Shown: positions 24,716-33,863 of the stretch, piece after piece
Layout of the letters: every line of letters begins with the position of its first letter
Numbering within the stretch: position 1 is the first letter of the stretch
Assembly (NCBI GenBank): GCA_903907865.1
Contig: CAIVPR010000140.1
Span: 1-64,000 of the forward strand
From: an uncultured Acidobacteriia bacterium
GTDB lineage: Bacteria > Acidobacteriota > Terriglobia > Bryobacterales > Bryobacteraceae
DNA: 64,000 nucleotides
Direction: 5' to 3'
Translations under genes and position numbers: made by a program
Notes under the pieces: generated by a model
The model's database searches: none
What the model saw: the letters and a program-made list of their open reading frames with translations, nothing else
Told to the model about the DNA's origin: nothing

Positions 24716-26352
24716 AGACCCGCAACTTCCTCCTCTCTGTCGTTTTGGGTGCCGCCGCGCTGCCCGCATTCGGGCAATTGACGCAGGCCCAGATCCAAAA
24801 GCCGCTGCCGGAATCGTGGCCGACGTATCACGGCGACTACTTCGGTCGCCACTACAGCCCGCTCACCCAGATCAACCAGTCGAATGTGAAGCATTTGTCG
24901 CTGGCTTGGGTGGCCCGCATGAGCGCCAGCACGCTGGGCGCGATCACGGGCGGCGAGGGTCCCGAGCCCAAGCCCGGAGCCGCACCGGGTGGACTTTCCG
25001 TCAAGTCCATCCCGCTGATGGTCAACGGCGTCCTCTATTTCTCGACGCCCGACCACGCTTGGGCGGTCGATGCCCGCACCGGCAAGGAAATCTGGCACTA
25101 CTTCTGGAAGACCCAGGGCGGCCTCCACATCGGCAACCGCGGCATGGGCATGTACGGCAATTGGCTGTACTTCGAAACGCCGGACGACTACATCATCTCC
25201 CTCGACGCCAAGACCGGCCGGGAGCGCTGGCATAAGAAGATCGCCGACGTGAAGGCCGAGTACTTCTCGACGATGGCCCCGCTGGTGATCGGCAACCACG
25301 TGATCGTGGGCATGGGCGGCGACTTCCTCGACGTCCCCGGCTGGCTGGAATCGCGCGACCCGGAGACTGGTGACATCCAGTGGAAATGGTTTAGCACCCC
25401 CCGTCCCGGCGAGCCCGGCGCGGAAACCTGGCCCGACGCCTTCTCCATGGAGCACGGCGGCGGCATGCCTTGGCAGCCCCCGACGTATGATCCCGACCTG
25501 AACCTGCTCTACGTCCCCACAGGCAATGCCAACCCGGTGTTCATCGGTGACAGCCGCAAGGGCGACAACCTCTATACGTCTTCGATCGTGGCCTTGAACC
25601 CGGACACGGGCAAGATGAAGTGGTACTTCCAAGGGTCGCCGCACGATACGCATGATTGGGATGCGACCGAGGTGCCGATCCTGTTTGACGGCACTATTGA
25701 AGGCACGCCGCGCAAGCTGCTGGCCCAGGCGCATCGCAACGGCATGTTCTTCCTGCTGGACCGCGAGACGGGCAAGAACCTGCTTTCGACTCAGTTTTCG
25801 GACGTGGCGAATTGGTCGAAGGGCTTCAAGCCGAACGGCCAACCGATCCCGGACCCGATGAAGGAGCCGCAGCGCGCCGGAGCCTTGGTGTCGCCCGGTT
25901 CCAACGGTGCCACCAACTGGCCCGCGCCGAGCTTCAATCCCGAGACTGGATTGTTCTACATGCACTCGTCGCGGAACTATGCGATGTTCTACCGGACGGA
26001 CACGCCGGGCGAGGCGATCGCGGCATACGGCGGATCGTCGGAGCACCGGGTGGATGGTTTTGGCGGGTCGTTGCAGGCGATTGATTACAAGACAGGCAAG
26101 ACCAAGTGGATCCATGATTACCCGAATGGGGCCGGTGGCTCGGGCGGTCTGCTGGGTACTGCGGGACAACTGCTGTTTGCCGGTGACGGCGCGCAGAACC
26201 TGGTGGCGCATGATCCGGCGACGGGCAAGATCCTGTGGCATGCGGGTCTGACGGCGGGGATTAGCAATGCCCCGGAAACGTATATGCTGGACGGCCACCA
26301 GTACCTGTTGGTGGGTGCCGGGGATAGCTTGTACGCGTTCTATTTGCAGTAA
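24712..26352 (+). CDS. PQQ-dependent dehydrogenase, methanol/ethanol family
   Basis: This 546-residue exported protein (signal NFLLSVVLGAAALPAFG) is an eight-bladed propeller of the quinoprotein dehydrogenase type. Repeating tryptophan-docking strands are seen (ARTGKEIWHYFWKT, AKTGRERWHKKIA, PDTGKMKWYFQG, PATGKILWHAGL), together with NQSNVKHLSLAW and SPHDTHDWDATEVPIL. It would oxidise an alcohol or sugar in the periplasm and pass electrons to the cytochrome encoded just upstream. The substrate cannot be read from sequence. Confidence 0.9.
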   Translation: MKTRNFLLSVVLGAAALPAFGQLTQAQIQKPLPESWPTYHGDYFGRHYSPLTQINQSNVKHLSLAWVARMSASTLGAITGGEGPEPKPGAAPGGLSVKSIPLMVNGVLYFSTPDHAWAVDARTGKEIWHYFWKTQGGLHIGNRGMGMYGNWLYFETPDDYIISLDAKTGRERWHKKIADVKAEYFSTMAPLVIGNHVIVGMGGDFLDVPGWLESRDPETGDIQWKWFSTPRPGEPGAETWPDAFSMEHGGGMPWQPPTYDPDLNLLYVPTGNANPVFIGDSRKGDNLYTSSIVALNPDTGKMKWYFQGSPHDTHDWDATEVPILFDGTIEGTPRKLLAQAHRNGMFFLLDRETGKNLLSTQFSDVANWSKGFKPNGQPIPDPMKEPQRAGALVSPGSNGATNWPAPSFNPETGLFYMHSSRNYAMFYRTDTPGEAIAAYGGSSEHRVDGFGGSLQAIDYKTGKTKWIHDYPNGAGGSGGLLGTAGQLLFAGDGAQNLVAHDPATGKILWHAGLTAGISNAPETYMLDGHQYLLVGAGDSLYAFYLQ

Positions 26353-26402
26353 GAGCGGAGAAACCGCACGCACGATGTTGCGGCGTCCCTAGTTATAGAA
26401 GA

Positions 26403-26464
26403 CGCTCCCTTGCGGTCGCGGCTCGGTAGAGCCGGCTCGTGGCCGCCGCGACCGCAAGGGAGCG
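26403..26464. repeat. perfect 20-bp inverted repeat built from the second dispersed repeat family
   Basis: CGCTCCCTTGCGGTCGCGGC (26403-26422) is matched by its exact reverse complement at 26445-26464 across a 22-nt loop that contains the palindrome GAGCCGGCTC. It lies between the PQQ dehydrogenase gene and the next operon and could act as terminator or REP-type element. The left arm is the same motif found at 7555 and 35026. Confidence 0.9.
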
Positions 26465-26491
26465 TTTGTGCCAAGTTAGGAACATCAACCT

Positions 26492-29400
26492 TTGACCCGT
26501 CGAGAATTCATGGCCGCGGTTGGCGCGGCAGGGTTGATCCCCGTCCGCGCTCCGGCGGCCACAGCGTTTCCCGGCCTACACTACGCGCGCAAGTCCCCCT
26601 ACGACGAACTGATCCAGTACGTGGAGCCCGGCCTCGACGAGTTCAGCGACGAGAAAGCAGCCTTGGAGCTGGAAGCCAGGGTCTCGGCCCAGTTCCCCAA
26701 CACCCGCGCCTACGCCCTGCCGGATTTCCAAGTCCGGTACGAGACCAAATCCGCACGGCGATATGAGACCGGCATCCGGCAGTTGCCAGACTTGACCGTC
26801 GTCTCGAAGGACGTCGTCGAATCCCCCCAGCCCTACTTCCGCGACGTCACATCCCACGTTTTTGGCGGCACGGCGTCCTTTCGCGACCAGCTGCTCAAAG
26901 GCAATCCGCACTGGCGCACCCACCTCGACGCCGCTACAGGCATCGACACGGACGGCAACCAGGGAATCGCGGTCGGCGACATCGACAACGACGGCCTGGA
27001 CGAAATCTACGTCTGCCAATCCGGGGGACTGCCCAACCGCCTCTATAAGATCCGCCCTGACGGAAGCGCGGAGGACATCACCGAGCGCGCTGGCGTCGGC
27101 ATCCTTGACGAGACCACCTGCGCCCTATTCGTCGATTTCCGCAATTCCGGCCACCAGGACCTCCTTGTCCTGCGCCGTTTCGGCCCCACCCTGCTCCTCA
27201 ACCAAGGTGACGGCACCTTCCGCGAACTCGCGAACGCCTTCCATTTTAAGAAGCCCGCCCAAGGCGTCTTCACCGGCATGGCCGCCGCCGACTACGACCG
27301 CGACGGCCGCGTCGACGTCTACCTCTGTACCTACGTCTACGTCCAAGGCGAAGACCAATACCAATACCCCACCCCTTACTTCGACGCGCGCAACGGCCCG
27401 CCCAACATCCTGTTCCACAACCGACTGGCTAAGGATGGCGGTTTCTTCGAAGACGTCACCGAGGAATCCGGCATCAACGAAAACAACGACCGCTTCAGTT
27501 TCGCCCCCGCCTGGTGCGACTACGACGGTTCCGGCTGGCCCCACCTTTACGTCGCCAACGACTTCGGACGAAACAACCTCTACCGCAACCACAACGGCAA
27601 ATTCCGCGACGAGGCGGCGGCGTGCGGGGTCGAGGACATCGGCGCGGGTATGAGCGCCTCGTGGTTCGACTACGATGGCGACGGCCGCCCCGACCTTTAT
27701 GTCTCCAACATGTGGAGCGCTGCCGGGCAGCGGATCGTGCGCGATCCGGCGTTTCGACCGTCGAAGGCGAATCTTGAGGAGTACAAGCGCCACGCCAAGG
27801 GGAATTCGCTGTATCGGAACAAGGGCGACGGCACGTTTGAGGAGACCGGCGCGGTCCAAAATGTCGAAATGGGCCGGTGGGCCTGGAGTTCGGGCGGTTT
27901 CGATTTCGACCTTGACGGAGTGCCAGAGATCTTCATCACCGGGGGTATGACGTCGAACGGAGCCGTCGGAAGAACGGATCTGGACAGCTTCTTCTGGCGC
28001 CAGGTGGTGGCGAATTCGCCGTCCAATCTGTCTGCGGTCTCGGAGTATGAGAACGGTTGGAACACCATCGGGCAGTTGTTCCGGGGCGGGTACAACTGGC
28101 GCGGCGGGGAGCCGAACGTCTTTTACAAACGGCGGGATGGCAGATACGTCGATGCCTCTGGTGTCAGTGGGTTGGATTTTGCCGACGACAGCCGCACCTT
28201 CGCGGTCACCGATTTCGACGGCGACGGGGTGCCGGACGTAATCCTGAAAAGTCGGCTCGGTCCGCAGGTGCGCGCCATGCAAAACGACTGCGGCGCGGGG
28301 AAACCGGTCGTGGTGCTGGCGCTGAAGGGCACGAAGTCCAACCGCGACGCCATCGGAGCCCGGGTGGAAGTGGATGGCCAGGTACAATGGGTCACCGCCG
28401 GGAGCGGGTTCCTTTCGCAGCATTCCAAGCGGCTGCATTTCCGCGCCGGAAAGGCGGCGAAGATTAGTTGGCCATCAGGGACCGTGCAATCGGTGGAAGG
28501 CTTGGAGCCGGGATTCGCATACACAGTCACCGAAGGCACCACCTCGCCCGCCAAAACAAAACTGAAGGCGCGCCGTGGGTTCACTTCCGCCCCGCTATCC
28601 CCCCAAAACGCCCCCGAATTCGGCGACACCTGGCTGCTCGAACCCGTCCCCACACCCCAGAAAGTGGCAGGACCCGGCCTCATCACCCTCACCGCCGACG
28701 ACCTCTCCAAGCAGCCGGACGACGTGGCCGCAACGTGGTCGCTCTTCCACCGCTACCTGTTTGAATACCGCTCCGAATTGGAGCTGCCGCTCACGCTGCT
28801 GGTGGACCAGGAAGGCCGCGCGCGCAAGGTCTACGCGGATTCGCCGTCGGACGCCACCCGGAAAGCCGACTTGGCCCGGATCGCCGACAGCGGAAAACTG
28901 GCGCTTCCCTTCCCGGATCGCTACATCGTCCCGCCCCGCCGCAACTACTTCAAACTAGGCGTCGCATTTTACTGGGCCGGATATGCCGACCGCGCCCTAC
29001 CGTACCTTCAAGAGGAACTTCGCAACCGGCCCGGCAACTGGAACATTCTATTCGCCTTGGGCCGCATCCAGCTGGAACTCGGCCATGCCGACGACGCGCT
29101 CCAAGCCTTCCAGAAAGTGCAACAACTGCACCCCGGCTACGCCCCCTCCATCGTCAGCGAAGGGTTGGCGCTGCTCAAGAAGGACGACCGCGACGCCGCC
29201 CGAGCCGCCTTCCTCAAAGCCCTCGACGCCGACCCGAAATCCGCCGAGGCCGCCAACGAACTCGGCCTGATCTCCGCCCGTTCCGGGCAGCTTTCCGAGG
29301 CCCGCGACTGGTTCCACAAGGCCATCGAATCCGTACCCGGGCATGCCGAGGCCGTGAACAACCTCGGCGTCCTATATGCGCAACTGCGCCAGTATCCCGA

Positions 29401-29587
29401 CGCCGTCGCCGCCCTCCGCTACGGCCTCCAATTCAACCCCGGCAACGAGCCGCTGTACCTGAACCTCGCCCGGCTGCTGATGATCATGGGCCAGCGCGAG
29501 GAGGCCAAGATGGTCGTGACAGAATTGTTGGAAAGACATCCGGGGAGCGCGTTGGGACGCAAGCTCTCGGGAGACCTGGAACGATGA
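26492..29587 (+). CDS. FG-GAP/VCBS repeat protein with UnbV/ASPIC and TPR domains
   Basis: This 1,031-residue protein starts with TTG and a Tat-like leader (TRREFMAAVGAAGLIPVRAPAA). Residues about 140-560 hold FG-GAP/VCBS repeats with calcium-loop signatures (DIDNDGLDEI, DYDRDGRVDVY, DYDGDGRPDLY, DFDGDGVPDV). An UnbV/ASPIC-like segment follows (GARVEVDGQVQWV, PSGTVQSVEGL). The C-terminal third has several TPRs (YADRALPYLQEELRNRPGNW, HADDALQAFQKVQQLHPGYA and later). Such CRTAC1-like exported proteins are common in Acidobacteria; their role is unknown. It heads a three-gene operon with ATGA overlaps. Confidence 0.9.
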   Translation: MTRREFMAAVGAAGLIPVRAPAATAFPGLHYARKSPYDELIQYVEPGLDEFSDEKAALELEARVSAQFPNTRAYALPDFQVRYETKSARRYETGIRQLPDLTVVSKDVVESPQPYFRDVTSHVFGGTASFRDQLLKGNPHWRTHLDAATGIDTDGNQGIAVGDIDNDGLDEIYVCQSGGLPNRLYKIRPDGSAEDITERAGVGILDETTCALFVDFRNSGHQDLLVLRRFGPTLLLNQGDGTFRELANAFHFKKPAQGVFTGMAAADYDRDGRVDVYLCTYVYVQGEDQYQYPTPYFDARNGPPNILFHNRLAKDGGFFEDVTEESGINENNDRFSFAPAWCDYDGSGWPHLYVANDFGRNNLYRNHNGKFRDEAAACGVEDIGAGMSASWFDYDGDGRPDLYVSNMWSAAGQRIVRDPAFRPSKANLEEYKRHAKGNSLYRNKGDGTFEETGAVQNVEMGRWAWSSGGFDFDLDGVPEIFITGGMTSNGAVGRTDLDSFFWRQVVANSPSNLSAVSEYENGWNTIGQLFRGGYNWRGGEPNVFYKRRDGRYVDASGVSGLDFADDSRTFAVTDFDGDGVPDVILKSRLGPQVRAMQNDCGAGKPVVVLALKGTKSNRDAIGARVEVDGQVQWVTAGSGFLSQHSKRLHFRAGKAAKISWPSGTVQSVEGLEPGFAYTVTEGTTSPAKTKLKARRGFTSAPLSPQNAPEFGDTWLLEPVPTPQKVAGPGLITLTADDLSKQPDDVAATWSLFHRYLFEYRSELELPLTLLVDQEGRARKVYADSPSDATRKADLARIADSGKLALPFPDRYIVPPRRNYFKLGVAFYWAGYADRALPYLQEELRNRPGNWNILFALGRIQLELGHADDALQAFQKVQQLHPGYAPSIVSEGLALLKKDDRDAARAAFLKALDADPKSAEAANELGLISARSGQLSEARDWFHKAIESVPGHAEAVNNLGVLYAQLRQYPDAVAALRYGLQFNPGNEPLYLNLARLLMIMGQREEAKMVVTELLERHPGSALGRKLSGDLER

Positions 29588-29958
29588 GAACAGACCTGCC
29601 CGCCCCCCATTCCGTGGACGAATACCTGGCCAACGTGCCGGAACCGGCGCGGTCCACGCTGGAGACAATCCGGGCGCAGATCCGCGCGCTGGTCCCGGCG
29701 GATGCGACCGAAGTCCTCAGCTACGGCATGCCCGCCTTCAAGTGGAAGAAGGCGTTGGTCGGGTACGCGGCGTTCTCCAACCATTGCAGCTTCTTCCCGA
29801 TGTCCGCAGCCTTGATCGCGTCGATGGCGGATGAACTACGGAACTACTCCACAGCCAAGGGCACGATCCGCTTCCCGTCCGACCAGCCCCTGGACAGCGC
29901 GATCATCGCCAAGATCGTCAGGGCGCGCCTCGAACAGGTTTCGACAAAGGGCAAATGA
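29584..29958 (+). CDS. DUF1801 (YdhG-like) protein
   Basis: This 124-residue protein has the DUF1801 pattern: VDEYLANVPEPARSTLETIR, ATEVLSYGMPAFKWK, GYAAFSNHCSFFPMS and GTIRFPSDQPL. The family includes a frataxin-like iron chaperone fold, but most members are uncharacterised. Overlaps of four bases on both sides place it in an operon with the FG-GAP protein and the hydrolase. Confidence 0.9.
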   Translation: MRTDLPAPHSVDEYLANVPEPARSTLETIRAQIRALVPADATEVLSYGMPAFKWKKALVGYAAFSNHCSFFPMSAALIASMADELRNYSTAKGTIRFPSDQPLDSAIIAKIVRARLEQVSTKGK

Positions 29959-31874
29959 TCAACCGCCGCCAATTCGTCCTCGCATCCGCCGCCTTGGCGA
30001 GCCTGAAGGCGCAGACGGGCGACTTGCCCGACATGCTCCTCGCGTACTTCGCCCGACGCCTCGAAGCCGCGCGGCCCAAAACCCCGCCCACGCCCGCCGA
30101 AATCCGTCGACTCCTGCGCGAAATCACCGGACCGTATCCCGCTCCGACCGCGTCCGTTGCCCGCATCGCCAAGACCACCCCGAAAAACGGCTACCGCATC
30201 GAAAACCTCCTCTTCCAGAGCCAGCCCGACTACTGGGTCACCGCCAACCTTTGGGTCCCGTCGAACGCCGCGAAGGCCCCCGCCATCCTCATGCCCCGGG
30301 GCCATTTCGACCCCGACCGCATGATGGGCGACTACCAGCAGATCGCCTTCGACCTCGTCCGCGCCGGTTTCGTCGTCCTTTCCTACGACCCCATCGGCCA
30401 GGGCCCGCGCCGCCAGAAGTGGTCGGAATCGGGCGCGCAATTCGACGGCCTCATCACCACGGCCCTCGAACACGCCCTGATCGGCAACAAGCTCGCGCTG
30501 CTGGGAGAATCCGCCGCCGGATGGCAGATCCGCGACGCCATGGCGGCCGTCGACTACCTCGCCACCCGCCCCGAAGTGGACCCCGCCCGCATCGGCCTCG
30601 CCGACCATTCCGACAACGGTGCCGAAACCGCCCTCATCTGCGCGGTGGACAGCCGGATCGCCTGCGCCGCCCTCCACGCCGCCCGTTTCGGGCACCGATG
30701 GCCCCCCGACCCCACCACATGGATCGTGGTCGACGACACCCAGGAGTACCTGCCGGGTGCCGCCGCGCATGGGATCGATTTCTGCGAAACCTTCGCCGCC
30801 ATGGCCCCACGCCCGTTGTTGATGTTGCGCGAAAACCTCGACGGCGGATTTGATTCAGCGGTTGACCACCTGCGGGAGCAGTACCGGCTGGCCGGGGAGT
30901 TGGCCAAATTCGGCGTGCAGTCCGCCGACGCCTCGCAGGACTGGCCAGCGCGCCTGCGGATGGAGACGGTGGCGTGGTTCGCCCGCTGGTTCCGCACGGC
31001 CGCGCCGCCGAAGACCGAGACCGACGTGATCCCGGCGAGCGGGTTGCGGGAAGTGTGTCCGGGGAAGTCGGTGTACGAGTTGATCCGGGAGCGGGCGGCG
31101 GGGTTGCCGCCGTCGGGGATCACGGTTGAAAGACTGCGGGCGATCATCCGACCTTTGACCGGCAAGCGCGATCCGGTCGTGGTGCTGAATTCATTGAACG
31201 ACGGGGAGTTGCGGATCGACCGGCTGCAGATCCCGTCCGAGCCCGGCATCCGGCTCCCGGCGCGGCTGGTGCGTCCGACGATGCCGAACGGCAAGGTGGT
31301 GGTCTACGTGTCGGGCGACACGACCAAGCTCGACCCCGTCACGACCGGCGACGACGTGGAAGACCCGCCCCCGCCCGACCGCACGCCGGAGAAGCTGGCG
31401 GCGAAGGGGTACACGGTGCTGGCGGTGGACGTGCGGGGGATCGGCGAGATGTCGCCGCGGATTCCGAGGCGCGGGTTCCGCGTCCCCTACCACCATCTGA
31501 TGAACCGGGATATGGCGCTCAACATGATGGCTTGGTCGTTCGGCGACTCGTTGTTTGCGATGCGGGTGCGGGATGTGCTGCAGGCGGTCGACCACGCGAC
31601 GACGCTGGGCGAGGTTTGGGTCGCGGGTAAGGATATGGGGGCGACGTGGGCGGTGTTCGCCGGGGCGCTCGACCAGCGGGTGAAGCATGTGATTACGGAG
31701 AAGGGGCTGGCGTCGTGGAAGTCGATGGTGGAGAACGACCGGTTCCATGCGGCGTCTAGCCAGATCCATTGGGGGATTCTGAGGGAGTGCGATATCCCGC
31801 AGGTGGCGGGGTTAATTGCGCCCAGGAGGGTGACGGTACTCGATAAGGGTCGAACGGTGGATCAGGCGGGGTGA
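29955..31874 (+). CDS. tandem alpha/beta hydrolase (acetyl xylan esterase-like), exported
   Basis: The 639-residue protein has a Tat-like leader (NRRQFVLASAALASL) and two consecutive alpha/beta hydrolase domains. The first (about 60-350) has ANLWVPSNAAKAPAILMPRGH, VVLSYDPIGQG and a nucleophile-elbow region PARIGLADHSDNGAE, where Ser is kept in an altered context. The second (about 420-639) has GYTVLAVDVRGIGEM and VWVAGKDMGATWAVF, where the expected Ser is Asp, so this domain is probably not a normal esterase. Such proteins are often linked to carbohydrate ester removal. Confidence 0.8.
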   Translation: MINRRQFVLASAALASLKAQTGDLPDMLLAYFARRLEAARPKTPPTPAEIRRLLREITGPYPAPTASVARIAKTTPKNGYRIENLLFQSQPDYWVTANLWVPSNAAKAPAILMPRGHFDPDRMMGDYQQIAFDLVRAGFVVLSYDPIGQGPRRQKWSESGAQFDGLITTALEHALIGNKLALLGESAAGWQIRDAMAAVDYLATRPEVDPARIGLADHSDNGAETALICAVDSRIACAALHAARFGHRWPPDPTTWIVVDDTQEYLPGAAAHGIDFCETFAAMAPRPLLMLRENLDGGFDSAVDHLREQYRLAGELAKFGVQSADASQDWPARLRMETVAWFARWFRTAAPPKTETDVIPASGLREVCPGKSVYELIRERAAGLPPSGITVERLRAIIRPLTGKRDPVVVLNSLNDGELRIDRLQIPSEPGIRLPARLVRPTMPNGKVVVYVSGDTTKLDPVTTGDDVEDPPPPDRTPEKLAAKGYTVLAVDVRGIGEMSPRIPRRGFRVPYHHLMNRDMALNMMAWSFGDSLFAMRVRDVLQAVDHATTLGEVWVAGKDMGATWAVFAGALDQRVKHVITEKGLASWKSMVENDRFHAASSQIHWGILRECDIPQVAGLIAPRRVTVLDKGRTVDQAG

Positions 31875-31880
31875 CGGCGG

Positions 31881-33050
31881 TCAATCCCCGGCGCACCGAA
31901 ACCCGGTGCAACGGTAGCGGCTCGTTGGCGCAAAAGTGTAGCGGAAAGATGCGCGGACACTCTTAGAATAGAGGGACCTTGCGCCTCCGCGTAGAACCCG
32001 CGACGCCCCATCGTAAGGCCCTCGCGGATCAACAGTTGAAGTCGCGCTATAAGGGCCGAGGAAGTCGCCCACCCACTCCAAGACATTGCCGAGCATGTCA
32101 TAGAGGCCGAATGCATTCGGAGCCTTTGCTCCAACATCGTGCGTCCGTTCGCCGTTGTTGCCGTCGAACCACGCGATCTCTTCCAGATTGCCGTATCGAC
32201 TACCGGTCGTTCCTGCCCGCGCTGCGTATTCCCACTCAGCCTCAGTCGGCAGACGCATACCTACGGCTACAGCGTATGCTCTGGCCTCATCCCAACTGAT
32301 ATTTTCAACAGGCAAACTCGCCCCCTTGGAATAGCTAGGATTCGTACCCATCACACGTTCGAAAGCAGCTTGTGTTACAGGTGTCTTGCCCAACCAGAAT
32401 CCCCTTGTTATGGTGACACAATGCGCCGGTTTCTCAACCTCGAATGCCTCGGCGTCACCCCGAGACGCCCCCATTTGGAACTGGCCGGGCGAAATCCAAA
32501 CATACTCCAGTCCGTCCAGCGGACTGATCTTGACCTCTCCCAACCGGACCGTCGAAGCCGACAGCAGCGCGGGAGGCGCGGCCAAGCCATCCGGCATTAG
32601 CGCGGCGACCGGAATAGACATGGCAACCTTCTCAACCTCTTCTACAACCTTGACCCAAGCCCCATCCCTGTCATGCCGGTGCGCTCCATGACTGCGCACC
32701 GGCTTGTCCGGCCACAGCACTTGGAAATCCTTCAGCGGACCGTGCTTCCAGCGGCACTCCCGGACAATCACCGGGATCAAACGCGTCTGCCCGGCATGGT
32801 GGCGTTCCACCGCAGCCTTCAGTTCCCTCGCGGCGAACTCGGACGCCAGAAAATCCGCCGAAACCAGTACAATCACAATGCTCGAAACCGCCAACGCCGA
32901 CCAGATCTCGGCCTCCCACGGCGTCCCCGCCCGGATATCCCGGTCCGTCCAAGTCTCAATCAACGACCCGCGCAACGGTGCCAAATGGGTATGCAGTTCG
33001 TCGAGATAGAGCGCGTCCTCGTGCGCGTACGAGATGAATACTTTCAGCAT
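31881..33050 (-). CDS. TIR domain fused to a formylglycine-generating-enzyme-like domain
   Basis: The ATG at 33050 gives a 389-residue protein. Residues 1-145 are a TIR domain: MLKVFISYAHEDALYLDEL, TWTDRDIRAGTPWEAEI, VIVLVSADFLAS and ARELKAA, whose Glu (about residue 76) fits the NADase catalytic position. Residues 165-389 are a FGE-sulfatase/SUMF1 fold: FQMGASRGDAEAFEVEKPAH, LPVENISWDEARAYA, RLPTEAEWEYAARAG, YDMLGNVLEWV, RVLRGGA and GFRCAGD. The active-site cysteine pair of true FGE is absent (SFRYTF), so this half is probably a C-type-lectin-like binding module. Codon use is less GC-biased than in its neighbours. It is convergent with the hydrolase gene. Confidence 0.88.
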   Translation of the reverse strand: MLKVFISYAHEDALYLDELHTHLAPLRGSLIETWTDRDIRAGTPWEAEIWSALAVSSIVIVLVSADFLASEFAARELKAAVERHHAGQTRLIPVIVRECRWKHGPLKDFQVLWPDKPVRSHGAHRHDRDGAWVKVVEEVEKVAMSIPVAALMPDGLAAPPALLSASTVRLGEVKISPLDGLEYVWISPGQFQMGASRGDAEAFEVEKPAHCVTITRGFWLGKTPVTQAAFERVMGTNPSYSKGASLPVENISWDEARAYAVAVGMRLPTEAEWEYAARAGTTGSRYGNLEEIAWFDGNNGERTHDVGAKAPNAFGLYDMLGNVLEWVGDFLGPYSATSTVDPRGPYDGASRVLRGGARSLYSKSVRASFRYTFAPTSRYRCTGFRCAGD

Positions 33051-33112
33051 TCCGGCCAACCCGAAAATTATCCCACGCGCCCCCAGTGCATGCCGGAAGC
33101 CACCTCCAACAC

Positions 33113-33141
33113 TTGACACCGCGCCGTCCACGACGTACCCT
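33113..33141 (+). promoter_or_regulatory. candidate parD promoter, possibly giving a leaderless message
   Basis: TTGACA at 33113-33118 is followed 17 bases later by TACCCT (33136-33141), a weak -10. Transcription would begin about seven bases on, at or near the ATG at 33148, so the antitoxin message may have almost no leader. No Shine-Dalgarno sequence precedes that ATG. Confidence 0.35.
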
Positions 33142-33147
33142 TCGAAT

Positions 33148-33432
33148 ATGGAATTGACTCTCACGGAAGACCAGGAGCACTTCGTCAGAGCCGCGATACA
33201 GAGCGGTCGGCTGCCGAGCGAAGAGGAAGCGGGTCGTGAGGCCATGTCCATGTGGGAGGAACGGGAGCGCCTTCGCCTTGAAATTGTTGCCTCAGTTGAA
33301 TCGGCACGCACTTCCTATGCCCGGGGCGAAGGCCGCATGATTCGCACCGACGAAGATGCTGCCAGAATGATTGCCGACATCAAGCGCCGGGGCATGGCTC
33401 GACTCAAAATGGAGCAGACCGCGGGCCAGTGA
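33148..33432 (+). CDS. parD: ParD-like type II antitoxin
   Basis: This 94-residue protein has MELTLTEDQEHFVRAAIQSG and then SEEEAGREAMSMWEERERLR, the ribbon-helix-helix plus acidic tail arrangement of ParD/CopG antitoxins. The C-terminal part would wrap the toxin. The ATG at 33148 fits the family; the open frame upstream does not. It overlaps the toxin gene by four bases (GTGA) and would repress the operon with the toxin as corepressor, as known for the family. Confidence 0.88.
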   Translation: MELTLTEDQEHFVRAAIQSGRLPSEEEAGREAMSMWEERERLRLEIVASVESARTSYARGEGRMIRTDEDAARMIADIKRRGMARLKMEQTAGQ

Positions 33433-33746
33433 GCTATATCGTTTCACCCAACGCCGAATCCGAATTGGATGCGGCTTGGATCTACATCGCGCGCGAAAGC
33501 GGCGATGCGGAAATCGCCACCCGCTTTATTGAGGCGTTTTATGGCTATTTTGGACTTCTCGACCGCCATCAGAGGCTGGGACGGGTTCGCGAGGATATCG
33601 CGGGCGGTGTCCGCAGCATGCCAGCGCAAGGGTACGTCATCTTCTATTCAATTCTGGACGACAACGACATTCTGATTCTGAATGTGATCCACGGCAGTCG
33701 CGATCTCGGATCCGTCCGCACTTGGCGACCGCAGAAGCCGAATTGA
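33429..33746 (+). CDS. parE: ParE/RelE-family toxin
   Basis: The 105-residue toxin has the ParE pattern: SYIVSPNAESELDAAWIYIA, ATRFIEAFYGYFGLLDRH, GRVREDIAGGVRSMPAQGY, VIFYSILDDNDILILNVIHGSRD. The GTG start overlaps the parD stop. ParE toxins usually poison DNA gyrase, RelE toxins cut mRNA at the ribosome; the sequence fits ParE better. This is the only fully intact ParDE pair in the window. Confidence 0.9.
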   Translation: MSYIVSPNAESELDAAWIYIARESGDAEIATRFIEAFYGYFGLLDRHQRLGRVREDIAGGVRSMPAQGYVIFYSILDDNDILILNVIHGSRDLGSVRTWRPQKPN

Positions 33747-33863
33747 TGGAAGGTTGCCCATCCCTCGACGCACCCCGCCCCCCTCGCCTGCGACAAAATT
33801 GAATTCCAACCCCACACCACCCCAAGACCCGCTATAATGGCCAGATGGGGTTCGGCCCCGCCC

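Noticed and set aside
31881-33147. Diversity-generating retroelement around the TIR-FGE gene
   Set aside because: No reverse transcriptase gene and no template repeat near the 3' end were found in the window; kept only as a search suggestion.
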